This document shows positions 8,486 to 17,344 of a stretch of DNA of 35,168 bases, piece after piece (position 1 is the first letter of the stretch; every line of letters begins with the position of its first letter). Origin of the DNA: DATEZO01 sp035255485 (GTDB lineage Bacteria; Pseudomonadota; Gammaproteobacteria; Burkholderiales; Burkholderiaceae_D). A model generated the notes under the pieces. It worked only from the letters and a program-made list of their open reading frames with translations, ran no database searches and was not told where the DNA came from. The translations under genes were made by a program, and so were the position numbers. The DNA lies in NCBI GenBank assembly GCA_035255485.1, contig DATEZO010000290.1, positions 1-35,168 on the forward strand, written 5' to 3'.

Positions 8486-9194
8486 TTCGCCCATCATCGA
8501 AGCACGCGGCCTGCACACCTACTATGGCGCCAGCCATATCCTTCACGGCATCGATTTTTCCGTACGCCGAGGCGAGACGATCGGATTGATGGGACGCAAC
8601 GGCATGGGAAAAACCACGCTGATCAACAGCCTGGTCGGACATGTACGGCCACGCCGCGGCGCAGTCAGCATCAACGGCCGCGACATGACCCGTGCCGAAC
8701 CGCATCTGATCGCGCAGCAGGGCATTGCTTACGTGCCGGAGGGACGCGGCATTTTTCACAACCTGTCGGTGCGCGAAAACCTCATCATGGCGGCACGATC
8801 CGGCGCAAACGGCCGGCGCGAATGGACTTATGAGCGCGTGCTGGCGACTTTCCCGCGCCTGTCGGAACGGCTCGACCACGGTGGCCAGAAATTGTCCGGC
8901 GGCGAGCAGCAGATGCTCACCATCGGTCGTGCATTGATGACCAATCCCGACCTGCTGATTCTTGATGAAGCCACCGAAGGACTAGCGCCGGTGATTGCGA
9001 AGGAAATCTGGCGCATCGTCAAGGCCATTCGCGGCACCGGCATTGCAACCATCATTGTGGACAAGAACTTCGCCGCCGTTTCCGCGATCACCGATCGCAA
9101 TATCATTCTCGTGAAAGGCCAGGTTGTATTCGACGGCACCAGCAGCACGCTCCACCAGCAGCCGGAACTGCTGCAGCGCTGTCTTGGCATCTAG
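8478..9194 (+). CDS. ABC transporter ATPase, LivF type
   Basis: A 238-aa partner ATPase. Walker A is GRNGMGKTT, the signature is LSGGEQQMLTIGRALM and Walker B is LLILDEATEGLA. The position equivalent to the VEQN motif of LivF proteins reads VDKN, a modest deviation. I chose the ATG at 8478 because AAGAGA lies 6 bases upstream and the resulting 8-base overlap mirrors the previous junction. In-frame starts at 8457 (TTG), 8463 and 8472 are alternatives. It is the last gene of the transporter; a 307-base gap with a conserved noncoding element follows. Confidence 0.92.
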   Translation: MPDSPIIEARGLHTYYGASHILHGIDFSVRRGETIGLMGRNGMGKTTLINSLVGHVRPRRGAVSINGRDMTRAEPHLIAQQGIAYVPEGRGIFHNLSVRENLIMAARSGANGRREWTYERVLATFPRLSERLDHGGQKLSGGEQQMLTIGRALMTNPDLLILDEATEGLAPVIAKEIWRIVKAIRGTGIATIIVDKNFAAVSAITDRNIILVKGQVVFDGTSSTLHQQPELLQRCLGI

Positions 9195-9501
9195 ATTATA
9201 CTTCCGGTTGTATTTTTGAATCCCCGCATTTTGATTGCGCAATATACGTTATATTTACCTATACTCCCCACATAGATCGTCAAAATAGACAAGATTATGC
9301 GTGTTTGGTGCATCGATCGCATCGCCTGCCGCAGGTGGTGCAGGCTCCAGACACGCACCGTCCTGAAATGTCACGCAAGACCTTGATCATTCGATGCGTT
9401 CATCCGTTCACCCTCACTCCTTGGCACGCCATTCCGGAGGCAGGAGCGGCGAAACAACGGAATCATCGACAATTCTGATTTTTGCATAGGTTCTCACCGC
9501 C
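9195..9501. other. intergenic region before hydrolase
   Basis: A 307-base gap without a gene. Its left quarter holds the conserved element at 9200-9270. The rest is moderately GC-rich, with short self-complementary runs (for example CCTGCCGCAGG near 9328) but no terminator with a T-tract. Confidence 0.6.
9200..9270. repeat. conserved noncoding element, copy 1
   Basis: Aligns without gaps to 28162-28232. Block 1 (9209-9241 against 28171-28203) matches at 28 of 33 bases and includes GTATTTTT, CCGCATTTT and ATTGCGCA. After a divergent 19-base spacer, block 2, ATACTCCCCA (9261-9270), is identical. The constant spacing resembles a promoter (TTGCGC, 19 bases, TATACT) reading right, but the function is unknown. 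Confidence 0.75.
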
Positions 9502-10272
9502 ATGTCCACATTGACTGCCGCCGGCCACCAACTCGAATTCCAATGGTTCGATCCGCCGCATGCGGCCCTGCAACCGGATGCACCGGTCCTGGTATTCCTG
9601 CACGAGGGATTGGGTTCGCTCGCGATGTGGAAGGATTTTCCCGCGCGCGCGGCAGCGGCAACGGGCTGTCGCGCCCTGGTGTACTCCCGCTACGGTTACG
9701 GCAAGTCGGATCGGCTGCAGCAGGCGCGCCAGGTCGACTACATGCATGACGAGGCGCTCAATGCATTACCCGAAGTGCTGCATCATCTGGACATCCACAA
9801 CCCGGTCCTGGTCGGCCATAGCGATGGGGCATCGATCGCGCTGATCCATGCGGGCGCCGCGCAATGGCCGGTGCGCGCCCTCGTGCTGCTTGCACCACAT
9901 GTATTCGTCGAGGATTTGACGGTTTCCAGTATTGATGCAGCCAAAACCGCTTACCGCACCACCGATCTGCCGATCAAGCTCGGCCGTTATCATGATGACG
10001 TCGATAATGCGTTCTGGGGCTGGAATGATATCTGGCTCGACCCTGAATTCCGGCACTGGAATATCGAATCGTTCCTGCCCCGCATCGACTGCCCGGTCCT
10101 TGCGATCCAGGGAAAAGATGATGAATACGGCACCATGGCGCAGCTGGAGTGTATCGCGCGCAGCATCGAGGATGTCACGCTGATCAAGCTGGCGAACTGT
10201 CATCATTCGCCGCATCGCGATCAGCCTGCCGCCGTGATTGAGGCAATCCGGCGTTTTATCGATCGCCTTTGA
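9502..10272 (+). CDS. alpha/beta hydrolase
   Basis: A 256-aa single-domain serine hydrolase. The nucleophile elbow GHSDGAS (Ser near residue 109), an acid in GKDDEYGT and the catalytic His in NCHHSPHRDQP near the C-terminus make a complete triad. The oxyanion region VFLHEGLGS is also present. Length and order match small cytoplasmic esterase, lactonase or thioesterase-like members; there is no signal peptide. It follows the benzoate transporter on the same strand, and hydrolases of this kind often accompany box clusters, where a role in hydrolysing a CoA thioester or lactone has been suggested. The gap of about 300 bases means it may have its own promoter. The substrate is unknown. Confidence 0.85.
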   Translation: MSTLTAAGHQLEFQWFDPPHAALQPDAPVLVFLHEGLGSLAMWKDFPARAAAATGCRALVYSRYGYGKSDRLQQARQVDYMHDEALNALPEVLHHLDIHNPVLVGHSDGASIALIHAGAAQWPVRALVLLAPHVFVEDLTVSSIDAAKTAYRTTDLPIKLGRYHDDVDNAFWGWNDIWLDPEFRHWNIESFLPRIDCPVLAIQGKDDEYGTMAQLECIARSIEDVTLIKLANCHHSPHRDQPAAVIEAIRRFIDRL

Positions 10273-10308
10273 CCTCAAGGGATATGACAGGAGGCATCTT
10301 CCCGTCTT

Positions 10309-10349
10309 GAGGAGCCTGGCTGGGCAGCCCTAAAACCAGGCGTCTCCTC
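10309..10349. terminator. stem-loop between convergent genes
   Basis: GAGGAGCCTGG (10309-10319) pairs with CCAGG (10336-10340) and CTCCTC (10344-10349), with a 3-base bulge. A second pair, CCTCAAG...CTTGAGG, frames the area from about 10273. It lies between the convergent hydrolase and chemoreceptor genes, so it is a plausible bidirectional terminator. There is no strong T-tract. Confidence 0.45.
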
Positions 10350-10382
10350 TTCTTTCCTGCTCGGGGCCTTATACCGATGGTA

Positions 10383-12308
10383 TCAAACCCTGTAAATACC
10401 GCAACCGATGACGTTATCACCGATCTTTTCAACATAGGTCGACTTCGATTCAATTACTCCAGTCACGGGATTGGGCCATCGATAATCGACCCAGCCGCTA
10501 CCCTTGCTGCTGGCGACATTGATAAATTCCTGGATGAATTGCTTGCCATCCGCATCCTTCAGCGCAAACAGGTTCTTGCCGATCAGCTCCTTTTTCTCGC
10601 CATGCGCCATCGTATTGCCACGCATGTCGATGACATTGATGTAAAGATCACGATGCTTGAATTCCGCGCTTGGCTTGCTGAATTCGGCAAAGGCTCTTTC
10701 CTTGCCGTTGGTCTGGAGATAAGCAATCGCTCTCTTGACCATATCGACTGCGCCGATGGCATTTTCATCCAGCTTGAAAGTGCTGACAGTACGCGCCAGC
10801 GCCGCGGCCTGATCCTGCATGCTCTGTGCCGCCGCTGCCGCCTGCTCCACCAGCGCTGCATTCTGTTGCGTCATCTGGTCCATTTGCGCGACAGCCTGGT
10901 TGACTTGCTGGATTCCGCTGCTCTGTTCCTGGCCCGCCGCGGTAATCTCGCTCATGATATCGGTCACGCGCTTGACGCTGTCGACGATTTCTTCCATGGT
11001 GGCGCCCGCCTCATTCACCAGCTTGCTGCCGGCATCGACCTTGTCGACCGAATCGGCAATCAGGATCTTGATTTCTTTCGCGGCGGCGGCCGAGCGCTGC
11101 GCCAGGTTGCGTACCTCCGAGGCCACCACGGCAAAGCCGCGGCCCTGCTCGCCGGCACGCGCGGCTTCCACCGCGGCATTCAGCGCCAGGATATTGGTCT
11201 GGAACGCGATGCCGTCGATCACGCCGATGATGTCGACAATCTTGCGCGAGCTTTCCTTGATCGATCCCATGGTGCCCACCACCTGCCCCACTACCTGGCC
11301 GCCCTTGATGGCGGTTTCGGAAGCTGCCAGTACCAGCTGGTTGGCTTGCCGCGCATTGTCCGCATTATGCGCAACGGTAGAAGTCAGTTCTTCCATCGAG
11401 GACGCGGTTTCTTCCAGCGAGCTGGCTTGCTGTTCGGTGCGCGAGGACAAGTCCAGGTTGCCGCTTGCAATCTCACCGGATGCAGCGGCGATAGCGTCGG
11501 TGCCGGTTCTGACTTCGCCTACGATCCCGCGCAAACTGACGTTCATGTCGCTCAAGGCACGCAACAGTTCGCTGACTTCGTCCGTGCCCGCAATCTTGGT
11601 GTCGGAGGATAGGTCACCGACCGCCACCCGCTTGGCAATCGATACGGAGGCCTGCAACGGAACCGTAATACTGCGTGTGATAAACCATGAAAATATGCCG
11701 CCCATCGCCAGCGCAATGGCGCAGGTCGCAAACAGCACCGCAGAAAGCGTTCTATCGGAAGCCAGCGATTCTTCCAGCGTGTTGCGCGCCTGCGCCTGCT
11801 GGGACGCTACCAGTTTGTCGATGACTGCAACGGTTTGCTTGTTGAGCGGATCGATACGGCCGGAAATGATATCCGCCGCACCGTTGCTGCTGAGGGTCAA
11901 CGCCTGCGCCAGCGCCTCCTTGAGCGGCGCATCGAGTTGACTTTCCAATTGAGCAAGATCTGCCATGATCTTTTTCTGCTCTTCGGTCAACCCGAGCGCG
12001 ATGAGCTTGTCGCGTGCCTCGTCATAGTGTTTCTTGTAGATACCCACCTGCTTGGCTTCTTTTTCCATGCCGCCGGTATCCGATTGCAGCCCGATATTGC
12101 GCATGGCGATACCGCCTTCAAACACGGCCCGCCGCATGTCGGCTCCTAGCGCTTCCTTGGCCTTCGATGTTTCGAGTCCTGCCAGCAGGCTTTGCTTGTG
12201 CCGGGCGTTCAGTGAATTACCCGCAATGACAATCGAGGCGAGAATAACCAGAATGAGACCGAAACCTATCCCCAACCGCATTCCAATACGTACGCTGCGT
12301 ATGTTCAC
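10383..12308 (-). CDS. methyl-accepting chemotaxis protein with C-terminal single-Cache-like domain
   Basis: A 641-aa chemoreceptor. The first membrane segment is at residues about 7-28, followed by a helical periplasmic bundle to about 190, a second segment (LSAVLFATCAIALAMGGIFS), HAMP to about 265, and the signalling domain with tip EAARAGEQGRGFAVVASEVR. After about residue 525 a further roughly 110 residues follow. They carry motifs of single Cache domains: YINVIDMRGNTMAHG, LIGKNLFALKDADGKQF, GSGWVDYRWPNPVTG and a final GCGIYRV. With two membrane segments this extra domain should be cytoplasmic, unusual for a Cache fold. The start is GTG at 12308, supported by AAGGAGGAG. The gene lies 96 bases downstream of a binding-protein gene on the same strand. 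Confidence 0.92.
   Translation of the reverse strand: MNIRSVRIGMRLGIGFGLILVILASIVIAGNSLNARHKQSLLAGLETSKAKEALGADMRRAVFEGGIAMRNIGLQSDTGGMEKEAKQVGIYKKHYDEARDKLIALGLTEEQKKIMADLAQLESQLDAPLKEALAQALTLSSNGAADIISGRIDPLNKQTVAVIDKLVASQQAQARNTLEESLASDRTLSAVLFATCAIALAMGGIFSWFITRSITVPLQASVSIAKRVAVGDLSSDTKIAGTDEVSELLRALSDMNVSLRGIVGEVRTGTDAIAAASGEIASGNLDLSSRTEQQASSLEETASSMEELTSTVAHNADNARQANQLVLAASETAIKGGQVVGQVVGTMGSIKESSRKIVDIIGVIDGIAFQTNILALNAAVEAARAGEQGRGFAVVASEVRNLAQRSAAAAKEIKILIADSVDKVDAGSKLVNEAGATMEEIVDSVKRVTDIMSEITAAGQEQSSGIQQVNQAVAQMDQMTQQNAALVEQAAAAAQSMQDQAAALARTVSTFKLDENAIGAVDMVKRAIAYLQTNGKERAFAEFSKPSAEFKHRDLYINVIDMRGNTMAHGEKKELIGKNLFALKDADGKQFIQEFINVASSKGSGWVDYRWPNPVTGVIESKSTYVEKIGDNVIGCGIYRV
11386..11463. 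repeat. 78-bp exact direct repeat, copy 2 (in chemoreceptor gene)
   Basis: Identical to bases 1-78, in the same frame of the methylation helix of both chemoreceptors. The bases that follow (from 11464) differ from copy 1. Confidence 0.95.
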
Positions 12309-12404
12309 GACTCCTCCTTGATTGTCTCCATTCGATTTGGCATCAGAATGATGTCTCCGATGCCACTGGCGCTGGCAGCTTGTTAATTTTTGCGAAGTGC
12401 ACTG

Positions 12405-13541
12405 TCAATGCAAGAACTTTCCGTCTTTGCTTAGTACGGTTATATCGACAAATTTTGAGCCATGATGATTGCTGGGTGAAAAGCTGACCTGATAACCATC
12501 GATATCCACATGGGACATGCCTTCCAGGGAAGCAATCAGCTTTTCGCGGCTTAAATCCCGGCCGACGCGTCGCAAGCCCTCGACGAACACTTTGGCCGAC
12601 AGGAAGCCCTGCATGCTGGCATAGGAATAATCCGTTCGCTTTGCTGATTTCATGACACCCTGATAATCCTTGACCAGCTTGGAAGTCGCACTCCATGGGA
12701 ACAACATGGTCTGGGTCACGGCAATCCCGCGGCTATTGGAACCGAGCACGTTGGATAATTGCGCATTACTGGTCACGGAAAGGCAGTAAAACTGGGCGTT
12801 GAGCGCCCGTGCCTTATATTCCTTGATGAAATCGGCACTCACCTTGCCGGCGGTGGACATGATGATCACCTGCGGCTCGATTTTCGCCATGGCATCGGCA
12901 GCCGCCTTGATATCCGAACTATTGGCTTCCACCGGCGCGGCGCCCAGCACTTTCAGGTTGCGTTTATGCATTGCCTGTTCAACGCCTGCCAGGCCGGATT
13001 TTCCGAAGCTGTTATTGAGATAGACAACCGCAATCTTGTCGATGCCGAACGTAGTGATATGTTCGACAATTTTTTCCATTTCCTCACTATAGCTTGCCGT
13101 GACCGTGAAAAGGTAGCGATTGAAGTCCTTGCGTATCTCCGTCGCCCCGGTAAACGGTCCGAACAAGGGGACACTGGCGGCGCTAGCGATAGGAATGGCC
13201 GCCATGACGCTGGGCGTTCCGGTCAGACCCAGCAGGGCAAATACATGCTCGTCGTTGATCAGTTTCTTTACATTGGCGACAGTACGATCCACCACATAGG
13301 CATCATCCAGGGCAATGAATTTGATCTTGCGCCCCGCCACGCCACCCTGCTTGTTCACCTGCTCGAAATAAGCTGCTGCACCATCCCGTATTCCGGCACC
13401 GAGCGGGCCCAGCGGACCGCTGGCCGACACGGATGAGCCGACAAGGATTTCAGAATCCGTTACACCGCTTTCTGCGCATGCCGGATTGGCATTGAGTCCC
13501 ACCAGCAACAAGAGGCAATACACAAAATGACGAGCTTTCAT
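12405..13541 (-). CDS. periplasmic binding protein, Liv family (second one of this locus)
   Basis: A 378-aa type I periplasmic binding protein. The signal peptide (MKARHFVYCLLLLVGL, with cleavage after ACA near residue 24) is followed by TDSEILVGSSVSASGPLGPL, the family N-terminus. The ribosome site GAAGGAT precedes the ATG at 13541. It lies downstream of a complete Liv-type transporter that already has its own binding protein (17398-18549), separated by 287 bases, and directly upstream of a chemoreceptor gene. It may widen the transporter's substrate range or present a ligand to the chemoreceptor; both are inferences. The two binding proteins of this locus are clearly distinct in sequence. 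Confidence 0.87.
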   Translation of the reverse strand: MKARHFVYCLLLLVGLNANPACAESGVTDSEILVGSSVSASGPLGPLGAGIRDGAAAYFEQVNKQGGVAGRKIKFIALDDAYVVDRTVANVKKLINDEHVFALLGLTGTPSVMAAIPIASAASVPLFGPFTGATEIRKDFNRYLFTVTASYSEEMEKIVEHITTFGIDKIAVVYLNNSFGKSGLAGVEQAMHKRNLKVLGAAPVEANSSDIKAAADAMAKIEPQVIIMSTAGKVSADFIKEYKARALNAQFYCLSVTSNAQLSNVLGSNSRGIAVTQTMLFPWSATSKLVKDYQGVMKSAKRTDYSYASMQGFLSAKVFVEGLRRVGRDLSREKLIASLEGMSHVDIDGYQVSFSPSNHHGSKFVDITVLSKDGKFLH

Positions 13542-13828
13542 GGCAATCCTTCACTGTCGGTTTTTGATTCCGCTTATCGTTCGGATACTTCTCACATCGT
13601 TACAAGCCTCATGCAGCATTGGCAATGTGTAATGATCATAAACCTCTTGCCGAAAAGCATCAAAGAAACGAAACAATCTGCGGTAGTTACCAACACGAAT
13701 GTTGCAGCTCTGCACTGTTTCGTGCCTTCACGTGTCCTTGCATGAAGATGTTGATTTGATAAGCCTTTCCATCTAACAGATTTCTGGAATCTTGATGCAA
13801 TGACACGCACGATGCGAAAACATCCGTG

Positions 13829-14614
13829 TTACATGCCGAGGTAAGCGCTTTTTACCTGTTCATCGTGCAACAATTCCGGCCCGGGTCCGGACATCAATAT
13901 CGAACCGGTTTCGATGACATATCCTGTATCGGCGATGGACAAGGCGGCATGCGCATTCTGCTCCACCAGAAAAATGGTGATGCCTTGCGCCCGGAGGTTT
14001 TTGATGATGCGGAAAATTTCTTCCACCAGGATCGGCGACAAGCCCATGCTTGGCTCGTCCAGCAGCAACAGCGCCGGTCGCCCCATCAATGCACGCCCCA
14101 TCGCCAGCATCTGCTGCTGCCCTCCCGACAGGGTGCCCGCTGGCAGCAAGCGCTTTTCCTTCAGGATAGGAAACAGCGCGTACATTTTTTCCATGTCTTC
14201 CGCAACGTTTTCCTTGGGACGGGTAAACGCACCCAGCCGCAGGTTATCCTCGATCGACATCGGACCGAACACCTGCCGCCCTTCCGGTACCTGGCAAATA
14301 CCGGCGCGCACGCGCTTGTCGGGGCGCATCTGCGTAATGTCCTGACCCCGAAAACGGATGACGCCGGCGCTCGCCGGCTGCACACCCGACAGCGTGCGCA
14401 GCAGCGTCGTCTTGCCGGCACCGTTGGCGCCCACCAACGCAACCAGCTGACCTTCCTCGATCCGGATGTCGATATCGCGCAATGCCTGGATGCGCCCGTA
14501 GTGGCTGCCGAGCCCCTGTATCTCAAGTATTGCCGGGCGTGCGGCTGCTGCCGGCGCTACCCTATCGGTGCTGGACACTTCAATTTCGGCGCGCATGACG
14601 CTCACGGATTGCAT
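13829..14614 (-). CDS. ABC transporter ATPase, LivF type
   Basis: A 261-aa ATPase subunit of the second Liv-type importer. Walker A is GANGAGKTT, the signature is LSGGQQQMLAMGRALM, Walker B is LLLLDEPSMGLS, and FLVEQNAHAAL is the usual LivF switch region. I chose the ATG at 14614, with GAGGGGA about 8 bases upstream, over an in-frame start at 14728 that would run into the LivG-type gene. The resulting N-terminal tail of about 27 residues is rich in Ala and Val and precedes ILEIQGLGSHYG. It begins 13 bases after the LivG-type stop. Last gene of the core transporter. Confidence 0.92.
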   Translation of the reverse strand: MQSVSVMRAEIEVSSTDRVAPAAAARPAILEIQGLGSHYGRIQALRDIDIRIEEGQLVALVGANGAGKTTLLRTLSGVQPASAGVIRFRGQDITQMRPDKRVRAGICQVPEGRQVFGPMSIEDNLRLGAFTRPKENVAEDMEKMYALFPILKEKRLLPAGTLSGGQQQMLAMGRALMGRPALLLLDEPSMGLSPILVEEIFRIIKNLRAQGITIFLVEQNAHAALSIADTGYVIETGSILMSGPGPELLHDEQVKSAYLGM

Positions 14615-14627
14615 AACATTTTTCCCC

Positions 14628-15389
14628 TCATGCCGACGCGCCAAGATAGGCTGCGATAACGTCGCGATTTTCACGAATTTCGGCAGCTGCGCCTTCGGCC
14701 AGTTTCTTGCCATAATCGAGCACGACAATGTGATCCGACAGATTCATCACCAGTTTCATGTCATGCTCCACCAGCACCACGGTCACACCGGATTGCGCCA
14801 CTTTCTGGATCAGTTCGCCGATCTCGCCGGTTTCGGTATGATTCAAGCCCGCCGCCGGTTCGTCAAGCAGCAGTATCTTCGGCTTTGCCGCCAGCGCGCG
14901 CGCGATTTCCAGCCGTTTCAATGCGCCATACGACATCCGGCTCGCATGGGATTTCACGTATTTTCCAACGCCCACAAATTGCATGAGTTCGGCCGCTTCC
15001 TCGCGGCACGCCTTGTCGGCATGGCGCAATGCAGGCAGGCGCAACAGCGAGGCGAACAGATTCTGGTTCAGTCGCAAATGCGCACCAACCATCACATTCT
15101 CGATCGCGCTCATGTTCATGCATACCTGCAGGTTCTGGAACGTGCGGCTCATGCCGCGCCGCGCCAGGGCATCAGGCGAGCGTCCTGCGACGTTTTCCCC
15201 GCAAAACACGATCTCGCCACTGCTGGGTGTATACACCCCGGTAATCAGGTTGAATAGCGTGGTCTTGCCGGCGCCATTCGGCCCGATTACCGAATGAATC
15301 GAGTTGGTCTTGATGGAAAAACTCACATCCTGCACCGCCTTGACGCCACCAAAAGTCTTGCTCAGATTACTGATCTTAAGCATGTTCAT
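14628..15389 (-). CDS. ABC transporter ATPase, LivG type
   Basis: A 253-aa ATPase. Walker A is GPNGAGKTT, the signature region is MSYGALKRLEIARAL (S-Y-G-A, a LivG-type variant of LSGGQ), Walker B is ILLLDEPAAGL and the H-loop is VLVEHDMKLVM. RRGMSRTFQNLQVCMNM holds the Q-loop. Its ATG overlaps the stop of the LivM-type permease by 4 bases, so the genes are translationally coupled. It pairs with the LivF-type ATPase 13 bases downstream. The operon is headed by a phenylacetate-CoA ligase, so import of an aromatic acid is likely. Confidence 0.93.
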   Translation of the reverse strand: MNMLKISNLSKTFGGVKAVQDVSFSIKTNSIHSVIGPNGAGKTTLFNLITGVYTPSSGEIVFCGENVAGRSPDALARRGMSRTFQNLQVCMNMSAIENVMVGAHLRLNQNLFASLLRLPALRHADKACREEAAELMQFVGVGKYVKSHASRMSYGALKRLEIARALAAKPKILLLDEPAAGLNHTETGEIGELIQKVAQSGVTVVLVEHDMKLVMNLSDHIVVLDYGKKLAEGAAAEIRENRDVIAAYLGASA

Positions 15390-16321
15390 TCCTTGCCGAA
15401 ACGTAGACGTAACGTCGGCACCAGTCCTTTGGGCAGGAAGATCATCGTCAGCATCAATATGACGCCGAATATGACCGTCTCCCAGCCTTCGAAAGTAGAG
15501 AGCAGTTGCGGTAGCAGGGTCAGCAGCGCCGCACCGATGATCGAGCCGAAGACAGATGCCATTCCGCCCATGACCACCATGGTCACCAACTCGATCGAAT
15601 GGAAAAATCCTGCCAGGCCGGGGGTGACAAAACCGACATAATGTGCGCTGAAGCTGCCGGCGATACTTGCCATGACCGCCGACAATACGAATACCTTTAC
15701 CTTGAAGCGCGTGGTATCGACGCCGGCTACCCGCGCTGCGATTTCAGACCCGTGGATTGCCTGCAGCGCGCGGCCGGACGGAGAATCGATCAGATTGAGC
15801 GCCCCCCAGGTAGTGAGCACCAGCAGCGTGGCAATTACCGCATACCAAGTCTTTTCGCCTTCAATGACCCAGCCGAACATGGAAAACGCCGGCACTGAAA
15901 TGCCATCCGGGCCGCCCGTCAGGCTTGCCTCATTGGTGATCACGATCGAAATGATGATACCCAGTCCCAATGTCGCCATCGCCAGATAGTGGCCCTTCAG
16001 CTTCAGGATTGGTCGCGCCAGTACAAACGCCAGCAACCCGACGACAAGCGCACCGGCAAGTAATGCCAGCGGTCCAGACCAATTGAATTGCGAAGTCAAA
16101 ATGCCAGACGCATAAGCGCCGATGCCGAAGAAGCCTGCATGGCCAAGGCTGATCTGCCCAGTATAGCCAAGCAGCAGATTCAGTCCAATGACGACAACCG
16201 CATTGATTGCGATACGGATCGCGACATCCTGATAAAACGTGTTGGTCAGCGTGATTGGCACCAGGATCAGCAGCAGTGTCAGGATGCCAAGACCCGCATA
16301 ACGCGAGGAGAAAATTTTCAT
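15386..16321 (-). CDS. ABC transporter permease, LivM type
   Basis: A 311-aa inner-membrane permease with about eight to nine hydrophobic segments. The LivM hallmark NLLLGYTGQISLGHAGFFGI is near residue 48. The ATPase-contact loop VMGGMASVFGSIIGAALLT lies near residue 250. The gene overlaps both neighbours by 4 bases (ATGA type), so the permeases and LivG-type ATPase are tightly coupled. It has no long N-terminal tail, unlike its counterpart at 6658. Complete, with no anomalies. Confidence 0.92.
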   Translation of the reverse strand: MKIFSSRYAGLGILTLLLILVPITLTNTFYQDVAIRIAINAVVVIGLNLLLGYTGQISLGHAGFFGIGAYASGILTSQFNWSGPLALLAGALVVGLLAFVLARPILKLKGHYLAMATLGLGIIISIVITNEASLTGGPDGISVPAFSMFGWVIEGEKTWYAVIATLLVLTTWGALNLIDSPSGRALQAIHGSEIAARVAGVDTTRFKVKVFVLSAVMASIAGSFSAHYVGFVTPGLAGFFHSIELVTMVVMGGMASVFGSIIGAALLTLLPQLLSTFEGWETVIFGVILMLTMIFLPKGLVPTLRLRFGKE

Positions 16322-17193
16322 ACGCGCTCCGAGGCTTTTTTACCGAACAAGCCACTCGGCTTGAAGAAGAGAATCAGCAGAATCAACACGAAGGGCACGG
16401 CATCCTTGTATGCCGAAGAGACATAGCCCGCCGTCATCGACTCTACAATGCCGAGGATCAGTCCACCGGCAACCGCACCCAGTCCGCCGCCAAGCCCGCC
16501 CAGAACCGCTGCGACGAAGCCTTTGAGCCCGAGCATGATCCCGGCGTCGTAAGAGGTATAAGTAATCGGGGCGATGATGATGCCGCCGATGGCGCCCAGC
16601 ACCGCCGACATGCCGAACGATACCAGGAGAATCAGCCTGGTATTGATGCCAACCAGTTGCGCGGCCAGCTTGTTGTGCGAAGTGGCAAGCATTGCCTTGC
16701 CGAGTAGCGTCCTGCCGAAAAACCAGCCAAGCAGGACGACGATCGCCAGCATCACGCCGACCACCCAAAGACTTTGCGGCATCAGGCTGGCACCGAAAAA
16801 TTCAATCGGCGTATCGCCGGAAAATGACGGTAGCGCATGCGTGCCTTTGCCGAACCAGACCTGGGCCAGTCCGCGAATCGTGAGCGAGGCACCGATCGTG
16901 ATGATGATGAGCGCCACGACGTCCGCGTTTTTAGCCGGTTCAATCGCAAATCTCTCGAGCAGGAGACCGGCCAGTCCGGTAATGCCGACTGCCAGGATGA
17001 TTGCGAAAGGCAATGGAATGCCGGCACTTGCCAGGAACACCGCCGACATGCCTCCCAGCATGATGAATTCGCCCTGCGCAAAATTGATGACGCCGCTTGC
17101 GTTATAAATGATCGCAAACCCAAGCGCTGCCAATGCGTAGGTTGATCCGACCGTGATGCCGGAAAAGATGAACTGCATGAATTGCGAAAACAT
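16318..17193 (-). CDS. ABC transporter permease, LivH type
   Basis: A 291-aa permease forming the channel with the LivM-type subunit. The N-terminal GSTYALAALGFAIIYNASGV with NFAQGEF is the LivH signature, and about eight membrane segments follow. The C-terminal loop LGGLGGGLGAVAGGLILGI contacts the ATPases. I chose the ATG at 17193 because GGGAG lies about 6 bases upstream and because it yields the standard N-terminus; a longer frame runs back to 17319 without a ribosome site. A strong stem-loop lies between it and the upstream binding-protein gene. Confidence 0.92.
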   Translation of the reverse strand: MFSQFMQFIFSGITVGSTYALAALGFAIIYNASGVINFAQGEFIMLGGMSAVFLASAGIPLPFAIILAVGITGLAGLLLERFAIEPAKNADVVALIIITIGASLTIRGLAQVWFGKGTHALPSFSGDTPIEFFGASLMPQSLWVVGVMLAIVVLLGWFFGRTLLGKAMLATSHNKLAAQLVGINTRLILLVSFGMSAVLGAIGGIIIAPITYTSYDAGIMLGLKGFVAAVLGGLGGGLGAVAGGLILGIVESMTAGYVSSAYKDAVPFVLILLILFFKPSGLFGKKASERV

Positions 17194-17344
17194 GAAACTC
17201 CCTTTTGGCGAGAGGGCCGTACAGGTAGTCAGGCCGGCGCCATTCTCATCATGTGCATGGTGCGATAACGACGCGCCACGCCTGCGTACCGGTTTGCGAG
17301 ATGCACACGATAACGGCACGCAGGGTGAACGGGATGGATCGCCG

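Noticed and set aside
9261..9270. GGGGAGTAT on the minus strand of the conserved element, reminiscent of the yybP-ykoY (manganese) riboswitch opening
   Set aside because: Only the short start resembles it; the following bases do not form the expected helices, and no manganese exporter or TerC gene lies downstream on that strand.
10377..11612. 411-codon open frame on the plus strand inside the second chemoreceptor region
   Set aside because: It lies antisense to the chemoreceptor gene, has no family resemblance, and its composition (His/Arg/Leu-rich) is that of a mirror frame of a GC-biased gene.
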